This document shows positions 1-5,823 of a DNA stretch of 12,623 nucleotides, in pieces (position 1 is the stretch's first letter; each line of letters begins with the position of its first letter). The DNA is from Pseudomonadota bacterium (lineage in GTDB: Bacteria > Pseudomonadota > Alphaproteobacteria > Acetobacterales > Acetobacteraceae). The position numbers and the translations under genes are program-made. Under the pieces are notes generated by a model. It made no database searches. It was not told the origin of the DNA and saw nothing but the letters and a program-made list of their open reading frames with translations. Location of the stretch: the NCBI GenBank assembly GCA_021845835.1, contig JAJZVE010000059.1, positions 1 to 12,623 on the forward strand. The letters are read 5' to 3'.

Positions 1-159
1 GACGCGGCGCGCGTCACGCCGAGCGGCCAACCTGACAGGTTCAGCGTCAGCTTCGGCAGCGCCGCCGGCAGCGCGGGGTTCGAACTCGACGCCAGCAGCG
101 TGCGCAACCCGTTCACGCTGTCGGCGCTGCGCGCCTTCCGCTGTCCGGCGAAGCTGTAA
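1..159 (+). CDS. tssM: TssM (IcmF/VasK) C-terminal end, partial
   Basis: This is the last 52 codons of a gene that begins before the window; it stops at TAA 157-159. The end of the peptide, with FELDASSVRNPF followed by LRAFRCPAKL, matches the conserved C-terminal tail of TssM, where a short beta-rich segment ends in a NPF...L..FRCP motif. TssM is the large inner-membrane protein of the T6SS membrane complex (with TssJ and TssL); its C-terminal part lies in the periplasm. The vgrG start follows after only 9 bp, so the two are probably co-transcribed. The call rests on a short tail and its T6SS neighbours; the ATPase and transmembrane parts are outside the window. Confidence 0.8.
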   Translation, partial: DAARVTPSGQPDRFSVSFGSAAGSAGFELDASSVRNPFTLSALRAFRCPAKL

Positions 160-168
160 GGGGATGAG

Positions 169-2073
169 ATGTCAGGCAGCAGCGGCAGCTTCGTCGATTT
201 CACCATCGCCCCCGATGCCGGCTTCCCGCTTTCGTTCGAACAACTGCGCGGCAGTGACGAACTGGGGCGGCCGTTCCGGCTCGAAATCGACGCCTCCAGC
301 AAGACCGCGAAGGCCAACCTGACGGCGCTGCTCGGCCGCTCGGCGACGCTGTCGATCACGCTGCCGGACAAGAGCAAGCGGTACTTCAACGGCATCGTCG
401 CGCGCGCCGGCTTCGAGGGCATGACCGGCGGCGCCTATCGCTATCGCTTCGAGCTGCGGCCCTGGATCTGGCTGCTGTCGCGCACGCAGGACTGCCGCAT
501 CTTCCAGAACAAGTCGGTGTGGGACATCATCACCCAGGTGTTCCGCGACGCCGGATTCAGCGACTTCTCCGACAGGCGCTCCAACCAGGCGGGATCTCAG
601 GTGCTGGAATACTGCGTCCAGTACAACGAGACAGCGCTGGATTTCGTGACGCGGCTGATGGAGGTGTACGGCCTCTACTACTATTTCACGCACGCGCAGG
701 GCCAGCATACGCTGGTCATGGCCGACGACCCGAACTCGCACACCGCGCTCGCCGATCCGCTGTCCTACGTGTTCAGGCAGACCGAGTACCGCACCACCGA
801 TGCGCATGTCTGGGGCTGGGGGACGGAACTGCAGCTGCAGCCAGGCGCCGCGACGTTCCGGGACTACAATTTCAGCACCCCGAGCGCGGACCTGACCGCC
901 AGGTCCGTGCAGGCCGGCGGCCACCAGCATGGCGACTTCGAGATCTACGAATATCCCGGCCCGCACGGCACTGCGTCCGACGGACAGAAGCTGGCCAGCG
1001 TGCGGATGGAGCACTTCGCCGCCGAACGCCAGCGGCTGCGCGGCACCAGCAACGCACGCGAGCTCGCCAGCGGTCGCAAGTTCACCCTGAAGGATTTCGC
1101 GGACGCGTCGCAGAACCGCGAATACCTGGTGGTCGCAGCGAGCTACACCGTGGGAGCGGCGGAGGCAGTGCAAGGCACGGAGGGCAATATTGCCGACTCG
1201 TTCCGCTGCGCCTTCGTCGCCATCCCGGGCACGGCGCCGTTCCGGCTCGACAGCACGACGCGCTGGCCGGTGATGCGCGGTCCGCAGACCGCGAAAGTGG
1301 TCGGCGAGAGCGGCGAAGAAATCACCACCGACCAGTACGGCCGCATCAAGGTGCAGTTCCCCTGGGACCGCGTCGGCCAGAACGACGAGAATTCATCCTG
1401 CTGGATCCGCGTCGCGCAGATCTGGGCCGGCAGCAGTTGGGGTGGCATCCATATCCCGCGCATCGGCCAGGAAGTCGTGGTGGATTTCCTCGACGGCAGC
1501 CCGGACCGTCCGATCGTGACCGGCTGCGTCTACAACGCCACGACCACCGTCCCCTATGGCCTGCCCGACAACAAGACCCGCTCCACCATCAAGACCAATT
1601 CCTCCACCGGCGGCGGCGGCTTCAACGAGCTGCGCTTCGAGGACAAGAAGGATTCCGAGGAGGTGTTCTTCCAGGCGCAGAAGGACTACAACAAGGTGGT
1701 GCTCAACAACGAGACGGTGAAGATCACCCAGGACACCACGACCACGGTGGACAAGGGCAACTGCTCGGTGACGCTGAACCAGGGCAACAACTCGCTCACC
1801 GTCAGCCAGGGCAACAACTCGACGACGGTGAGCACCGGCAACGACAGCCTGACAGTGAGCCAGGGCAACCATTCCATCAGCGTGACCGCAGGCAGCAGCA
1901 CGATCAGCGCCGGGCAGTCGATCACGCTCAAGGTCGGCGGCAACAGCATCACCGTCGATACCTCGGGCGTGTCCATCAACGGCGTCAGGATCGCGCTGTC
2001 GGCGAACGCGGAGCTGACCGCCAACGGCGGCGGCTCGATGACGCTGCAGGCCGGCATGATCAGCATCAACTGA
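169..2073 (+). CDS. vgrG: T6SS spike protein VgrG (TssI)
   Basis: The product is a 634-residue VgrG, the trimeric spike carried on the Hcp tube. Residues about 1-375 form the gp27-like base, with the family segment RPWIWLLSRTQDCRIFQNKS and later YNETALDFVTRLMEVYGLYYYF. Residues about 382-455 form the gp5-like OB fold (TTDQYGRIKVQFPWDR, RVAQIWAGSSWGG, GQEVVVDFLDGSPDRPIVTG). From about residue 525 a beta-helix needle follows, with 9-residue repeats at 529-582, ending at SMTLQAGMISIN. There is no extra C-terminal toxin domain, so this is a canonical, non-evolved VgrG that would carry cargo by non-covalent binding or through PAAR. The ATG at 169 has AAGGGG at 158-163, overlapping the tssM stop. 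tssC begins 7 bp downstream. Confidence 0.97.
   Translation: MSGSSGSFVDFTIAPDAGFPLSFEQLRGSDELGRPFRLEIDASSKTAKANLTALLGRSATLSITLPDKSKRYFNGIVARAGFEGMTGGAYRYRFELRPWIWLLSRTQDCRIFQNKSVWDIITQVFRDAGFSDFSDRRSNQAGSQVLEYCVQYNETALDFVTRLMEVYGLYYYFTHAQGQHTLVMADDPNSHTALADPLSYVFRQTEYRTTDAHVWGWGTELQLQPGAATFRDYNFSTPSADLTARSVQAGGHQHGDFEIYEYPGPHGTASDGQKLASVRMEHFAAERQRLRGTSNARELASGRKFTLKDFADASQNREYLVVAASYTVGAAEAVQGTEGNIADSFRCAFVAIPGTAPFRLDSTTRWPVMRGPQTAKVVGESGEEITTDQYGRIKVQFPWDRVGQNDENSSCWIRVAQIWAGSSWGGIHIPRIGQEVVVDFLDGSPDRPIVTGCVYNATTTVPYGLPDNKTRSTIKTNSSTGGGGFNELRFEDKKDSEEVFFQAQKDYNKVVLNNETVKITQDTTTTVDKGNCSVTLNQGNNSLTVSQGNNSTTVSTGNDSLTVSQGNHSISVTAGSSTISAGQSITLKVGGNSITVDTSGVSINGVRIALSANAELTANGGGSMTLQAGMISIN
1753..1914 (+). 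repeat. Six 27-bp (9-residue) repeats of the VgrG beta-helix
   Basis: Residues 529-582 read as six consecutive 9-mers: KGNCSVTLN, QGNNSLTVS, QGNNSTTVS, TGNDSLTVS, QGNHSISVT and AGSSTISAG. The rough consensus is xGNxSxTVS. The DNA copies are imperfect. Such repeats build the trimeric beta-helix needle and are usual for this VgrG type. Confidence 0.85.
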
Positions 2074-2080
2074 GCAGACC

Positions 2081-3505
2081 GTGATGCCGGACGCCGAGTT
2101 CGCAGCGCTGCTGCAACGCGCCACCGTCGCCCCGGCGCTGCGGGCGGGCGTGGCCGCGCTGGCCGAGCACGCGCCGCTTGCGGCGACCTTCGGCGGAACC
2201 GACGCGCGCCGGCGCATCGAGGCGATCATCGGCGAGCTCGACCGCGTCATCGCCGCCCAGCTCGACCTCGTGCTGCACCATCCTGAGTTCCAGCAGGTCG
2301 AGGCGAGCTGGCGCGGATTGCGCTTCCTGGTCGGCAGCACCGAAACCGGGCCGACGCTGAAGATCAGGCTGCTGGACATCGGCAAGCGCGAGCTGGCGCG
2401 GTCGCTGCGCAAGTTCCGCGGCACCGCATGGGACCAGAGCCCGCTGTTCCGCCGGGTCTATGAGGAGGAGTACGGCCAGTTCGGCGGCGAGCCGTTCGGC
2501 GTGCTGGTCGGCGACTACTTCTTCGACCAGCGGCCGGAGGACGTGCAGTTGCTGGCCGACATCGCGCAGGTGGCGGCGGCGGCGCACGTGCCGTTCATCG
2601 CCGCGGCGGCGCCGTCGGTGATGCAGATGGAAAGCTGGGCGGAACTCGCCAATCCGCGCGACCTGTCGCGCATCTTCCTCACCCCGGAATACGCCGCCTG
2701 GCGGTCGTTCCGCGACGGTGAGGACGCCCGCTATATCGGCCTGTGCCTGCCGCGCTTCCTCGCGCGCCTGCCGTATGGCGCACGCACCGAGCCCGCCGAC
2801 GGCTTCGATTTCGAGGAGGATGTCGAGGGACCGGACGCCCGCCGCTATCTGTGGGCCAATGCCGCCTACGCGATGGCTGCCAATATCGCGCGCGCATTCA
2901 GCCTCTACGGCTGGTGCGTGCGCATCCGCGGCATCGATGGCGGCGGCGCGGTGGCGGGGCTGCCGGTGCTGACCTTCGCCACCGCCGACGGCGACGTGGA
3001 CCGCCGCTGCTCGATCGAAGTGGCGCTGAGCGAACGGCGCGAGGCGGAGCTGGCGCGCAACGGCTTCATCCCGCTGGTGCATCGCCGGGGCGAGGACTGC
3101 GCCGCCTTCATCGGCGCGCAGTCGCTGCAGCGGCCGCAGGAATACAGCGACCCGGCGGCGACCGCGAACGCGGCGCTGGCCGCGCGGCTGCCGTACCTGT
3201 TCGCCTGCTGCCGGTTCGCGCACTACCTGAAATGCATGGTGCGCGACAAGATCGGCAGCGCCCGCGACCGCGGCCAGTTGCAGAACTGGCTGACTGCCTG
3301 GTTGCGCGGCTACATCGACGGTTCGCCGGACGATTCCACCGAGCAGTGGAAGGCGTCGCATCCGCTGATCGAAGCGGAAGTGACGGTGGAGAGCAGGGAG
3401 GATCTGCCCGGCCAGTACGAGGCGCGCTTCTTCCTGCGCCCGCATTTCCAGCTCGAAGGCCTGACCGCCGCACTGCGCCTCGTCTCGCGCCTGCCGGCGC
3501 AATGA
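2081..3505 (+). CDS. tssC: T6SS contractile sheath large subunit TssC (VipB/ImpC-ImpD type)
   Basis: The 474-residue protein belongs to the TssC family, which with TssB builds the cytoplasmic contractile sheath around the Hcp tube. Conserved blocks appear in order: LHHPEFQQVEASWRGLRFLV (about 65-84), then SPLFRRVYEEEYGQFGGEPFG and LVGDYFF, then EDARYIGLCLPRFLARLPYG, then FRFAHYLKC-like CRFAHYLKCMVRDKIGS, and finally FFLRPHFQLEGLTAALRLVS at the C-terminus. The N-terminal region before the first block is rather short for the family (about 490-500 residues is common). Start is GTG 2081 or ATG 2084, with no clear Shine-Dalgarno sequence, so translation may be coupled to vgrG, which ends 7 bp upstream. 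No tssB is adjacent. Some Rhizobiales T6SS loci carry two TssC paralogues (ImpC and ImpD), so this could be the second copy. Confidence 0.93.
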   Translation: MMPDAEFAALLQRATVAPALRAGVAALAEHAPLAATFGGTDARRRIEAIIGELDRVIAAQLDLVLHHPEFQQVEASWRGLRFLVGSTETGPTLKIRLLDIGKRELARSLRKFRGTAWDQSPLFRRVYEEEYGQFGGEPFGVLVGDYFFDQRPEDVQLLADIAQVAAAAHVPFIAAAAPSVMQMESWAELANPRDLSRIFLTPEYAAWRSFRDGEDARYIGLCLPRFLARLPYGARTEPADGFDFEEDVEGPDARRYLWANAAYAMAANIARAFSLYGWCVRIRGIDGGGAVAGLPVLTFATADGDVDRRCSIEVALSERREAELARNGFIPLVHRRGEDCAAFIGAQSLQRPQEYSDPAATANAALAARLPYLFACCRFAHYLKCMVRDKIGSARDRGQLQNWLTAWLRGYIDGSPDDSTEQWKASHPLIEAEVTVESREDLPGQYEARFFLRPHFQLEGLTAALRLVSRLPAQ

Positions 3506-3518
3506 CCGTTTCCGCGAC

Positions 3519-3527
3519 AAGGAGGGG
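3519..3527 (+). promoter_or_regulatory. Strong Shine-Dalgarno site for hcp
   Basis: AAGGAGGGG lies 3 bp before GTG 3531 (core GGAGG about 6 bp away). It fixes the GTG start and contrasts with the absence of such a site before tssC, in line with the high amount of Hcp needed. Confidence 0.75.
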
Positions 3528-3530
3528 ACC

Positions 3531-4190
3531 GTGGCGACCGACATCCTGATAAGGATCAAGAAGGACGGCAACTACCTCGGCATGGCCGGCGACAGCCAGT
3601 CGAAGGTCGACAAGTCCGACGAGCTGACCAAGGATTTCACACCGGGCAAGTTCGTCGAGATCGACGACTTCGACTTCGGCGTCAGCCTGATCGACCGGGA
3701 CTCCCCGGACGACGACCGCGAGGACGATGGCGACGGCGGAACCGGCAACAGCGGGCGCAAGGGAAAGAAGGCCAAAGACGGAAAGTTCGTGAAGTTCACG
3801 CAGGGCGCCAGCCTCACCGCGGGACCCGGCCAGTCGATCTATCCGGTGACGTTCGACGAGGTGTCGATCACCCGCCAGATGGACTCCGCGTCGCCGCTGC
3901 TGCTGCAGAGCTGCTTCAACACCAGGTCGCTGAACCAGGTGACGGTGGTGAAGCGCAAGGTCGCCGGCAGCGGCGCGACGCTCGGCCACATCCCTTATCT
4001 GCGCATCGACTTCGACGACGTGCTGATCACCGATCTCAGCTGGGACGTGAACGACCAGGTGATGAAGGAGAAGCTGAAGTTCGTCTATCGCACCGTCACG
4101 GTGAAATACCGCCCGCAGAACAACGACGGCTCGCCCGGCGTGGTCATCAACGCCGGCCCGCTGTCGCTGGTCAAGACAGCCGGCGCCTGA
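3531..4190 (+). CDS. hcp: T6SS tube protein Hcp (TssD) with an insertion
   Basis: Hcp forms hexameric rings that stack into the expelled inner tube and can carry small effectors in the lumen. Family features are the N-terminal strand MATDILIRIKKDG, the segment FVEIDDFDFGVS (41-52), FDEVSITRQMDSASPLLLQS (108-127) with the hallmark D-x-A-S-P, and C-terminal strands with KLKFVYRTVTVKYRPQ. At 219 residues it is longer than the usual 160-170. The extra length is mostly a low-complexity stretch at residues 56-86, which is acidic first (DDDREDDGD, about 60-68) and then basic (RKGKKAKDGK, 76-85). The insert lies between the first core sheet and the DASP strand. The last 25 residues also look extended. 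The gene starts 25 bp after tssC and ends 9 bp before a convergent gene. Confidence 0.95.
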   Translation: MATDILIRIKKDGNYLGMAGDSQSKVDKSDELTKDFTPGKFVEIDDFDFGVSLIDRDSPDDDREDDGDGGTGNSGRKGKKAKDGKFVKFTQGASLTAGPGQSIYPVTFDEVSITRQMDSASPLLLQSCFNTRSLNQVTVVKRKVAGSGATLGHIPYLRIDFDDVLITDLSWDVNDQVMKEKLKFVYRTVTVKYRPQNNDGSPGVVINAGPLSLVKTAGA

Positions 4191-4199
4191 CCCGCCGCC

Positions 4200-5321
4200 T
4201 CAGCCCAGCGCGCGCATGATCCGGGCGGCGTCGCAGCCGGCGCCGCAGGGCGCGCTGCGCACCGGATCGAGGCCCAGCGCCGCCATCTGACGCGCCAGCG
4301 CCGTCGCCGGCAGGATGCTCTGCAAGGCCGGCAGCGCAGTCGCCGCCGGCACCTTCCAGTTGACATCCGCAAGCTGCCGCACGCCCTGCGAGGCTGCGGC
4401 CTGCAGCACCGCCGGCGGGGCGATCGTCGTCGGGCAATAAGGCAGGTTGTCGGGCGGCTGCGGGTGCTGGCGCAGCAGCCGGTCCGCCGCTTCGGTCCTC
4501 GCCGCCACCGCGCGTTCGACGTTCGCGTAGCCCGCCTTGACCGGATCGACGCCGAGGCTTCGACGCAGCCGGTCGATCGCCGAGAGCAGCGACTGCAGCC
4601 GGCCCATGAACGCGGTTTCGGCGAGCGGCGGCGGCGCGAGATTGCGCAACCGGCGCACCGCCTCCGCCAATTTTGACAGCAGCGAGTCCGGCGCGTCGAG
4701 CGGCACGCCGAGCTGCGCGGCGGACGCGATCAGCGGCGCCAGATCGCGCACCTTGCGCAGCAATGGCTGCCACTGCGCCATCGGCCGCCCCGCCGGCTGC
4801 GAATACGCCTCCACCTGCTCGGGCGACGGGTCGAGCAGCCCCGACTTCGCTGCCTGCTGCACCGTATCCGCCGCCTCGCTCTGCGCGGCGAGGCGCTGCC
4901 ACGGGCCGGGGTCGGGCGCCGACGCGGTTTCGGCGAGCGGCTTCAGCCGCGCGTTCAGCGTCGCCACCAGCCGGGTCAGCTTCGTGGCCTGCCCGGGCTG
5001 CAGCGGGTCGATGCCGAGGTCTTCCGCCTGCTTGCGCAGCGTGCCGAGCAGCACCAGGGTTGCCGTCTCGGCGCGCCCGAGCTGCGGCGACGGCAGCCTG
5101 GTCGCGAGCCATGTCGGGTCGGGCTGCCACGCAGCGGCCGGCAGGCCGCGCGCCGCCAGCCAAGACGCGGCCGCGGCGACCGCCGCCGTCCGCCGCTGCT
5201 GCGCCTGGTTGCCCGGCCCGCCGTTCGGCTCGTTGTCCGGCCGGGCATCCGCGGCGGTTTCCTGCAGTTGTTGCAACTGCTGCTGCAGCGCCTGCATCGG
5301 CTGGTGGCAGAAGCAACTCAT
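4200..5321 (-). CDS. Hypothetical alpha-helical repeat protein in T6SS locus
   Basis: I do not recognise this 373-residue protein. It starts at ATG 5321 with AAGGGGA just upstream on the - strand. The N-terminus is MSCFCHQ, followed by a Gln-rich, coiled-coil-like segment (residues 8-21) and a polar linker (25-44). The rest is Ala/Leu-rich and predicted helical. Four copies of a helical unit can be aligned, each ending in LG-hydrophobic-(D)P: about 78-108 (LRKQAEDLGIDPL), 179-211 (LIASAAQLGVPLDA), 230-262 (IDRLRRSLGVDPV) and 324-356 (ARQMAALGLDPV). Cysteines cluster at the ends: C3, C5, C296, C359 and C363 (CGAGC). There is no signal peptide or membrane helix. It is tail-to-tail with hcp and head-to-head with the PAAR gene. 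A T6SS adaptor, cargo or scaffold role is inferred from position only. Confidence 0.8.
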   Translation of the reverse strand: MSCFCHQPMQALQQQLQQLQETAADARPDNEPNGGPGNQAQQRRTAAVAAAASWLAARGLPAAAWQPDPTWLATRLPSPQLGRAETATLVLLGTLRKQAEDLGIDPLQPGQATKLTRLVATLNARLKPLAETASAPDPGPWQRLAAQSEAADTVQQAAKSGLLDPSPEQVEAYSQPAGRPMAQWQPLLRKVRDLAPLIASAAQLGVPLDAPDSLLSKLAEAVRRLRNLAPPPLAETAFMGRLQSLLSAIDRLRRSLGVDPVKAGYANVERAVAARTEAADRLLRQHPQPPDNLPYCPTTIAPPAVLQAAASQGVRQLADVNWKVPAATALPALQSILPATALARQMAALGLDPVRSAPCGAGCDAARIMRALG

Positions 5322-5369
5322 GCCGGATCCCCTTCGCGGCGAACATAACGCGGCGCGCACGGCACGTCG

Positions 5370-5388
5370 CGCTCGACCCGGGCGAGCG
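5370..5388. promoter_or_regulatory. Inverted repeat in the divergent intergenic region
   Basis: CGCTCG at 5370-5375 and CGAGCG at 5383-5388 are perfect inverted arms around ACCCGGG. They lie in the 109-bp gap between the - strand hypothetical gene and the PAAR gene, where promoters for both must sit. This could be an operator or a hairpin. In such GC-rich DNA a 6-bp dyad may also arise by chance. Confidence 0.3.
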
Positions 5389-5430
5389 TGGTGCGCTACC
5401 AGTCGTGCGGTTCGCAAAGGATATCGGATC

Positions 5431-5817
5431 ATGGGCCAGCCGGCCGCGCGCACCGGCGACAAGGTGCTGCAGGAAGGACCGCATTGCCATGCGCCGATCC
5501 ATCCGGCCGCCCCGACGCCGACGCCGCTGCCGCACCCGCCGATGCCGCTCGCGATCATGCCGGCCTCGCCCGACGTGAAGATCGGCGGCGCCTTGGCCGC
5601 CCGCGTCACCGACCAGACGCAGCCCTGCAACATCCCGTCCTGCGTGCCGGGCGGCCCCGGGATCATCACCAAGGGCTCGGCGACGGTGATGATCAACAAG
5701 CTGCCGGCGGCGCGGGTCGGCGACATGACCGCGCATGCCGCCTGCGTCGGTCCGGTTCCGGGGCCGACCGGCACCATCATTCCGCCGGGCTGCCCGACCG
5801 TGCTGATCGGCGGCTGA
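5431..5817 (+). CDS. PAAR-domain T6SS spike-tip protein
   Basis: PAAR proteins form a small zinc-stabilised cone that sharpens the VgrG tip and can recruit or carry effectors. The 128-residue product contains three PAAR-like motifs: PAARTGD (4-10), LAARVTD (55-61) and PAARVGD (92-98). It ends with the family terminus IIPPGCPTVLIGG. A proline-rich stretch lies at 22-45. H18, H20, H102, C105 and C121 are candidate zinc ligands, but I cannot assign them with certainty. ATG 5431 has AAAGGA at 5416-5421. The same frame is open far upstream, but that translation is a Ser/Ala/Arg-rich shadow of the opposite gene. The protein has no toxin extension of its own; the methyltransferase follows in frame after TGA and two codons. 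Confidence 0.92.
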   Translation: MGQPAARTGDKVLQEGPHCHAPIHPAAPTPTPLPHPPMPLAIMPASPDVKIGGALAARVTDQTQPCNIPSCVPGGPGIITKGSATVMINKLPAARVGDMTAHAACVGPVPGPTGTIIPPGCPTVLIGG

Positions 5818-5823
5818 GCCCCC

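Noticed and set aside
1753..1914. Nine-residue period of the VgrG needle as a novel feature.
   Set aside because: Such xGNxSxTV repeats are usual in the C-terminal beta-helix of this VgrG subtype.
2041..2055. ACGCTGCAGGCCGGC in vgrG recurring in tpsA near 12400 and 12500, suggesting a dispersed DNA repeat.
   Set aside because: In each case it encodes TLQAG in a beta-helix with the genome's preferred codons; it is convergent coding, not a mobile repeat.
519..2084. Long second-frame open readings over vgrG, and similar ones over tssC, the MFS gene and tpsB on either strand.
   Set aside because: They are Arg/Ala/Gly-rich shadows produced by high GC; the alternative frames hold clear conserved families.
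5264..5280. Inverted repeat GCAGTTG / CAACTGC with a 3-nt loop.
   Set aside because: It lies inside the Gln/Leu-rich N-terminal coding segment and is explained by alternating CAG/CAA and CTG/TTG codons.
4537..5430. Open frame upstream of and in frame with the PAAR start, which would add about 298 N-terminal residues.
   Set aside because: The translation is Ser/Ala/Arg-rich without domain signs, lies opposite the hypothetical gene, and PAAR has its own ATG with AAAGGA at 5416-5421.
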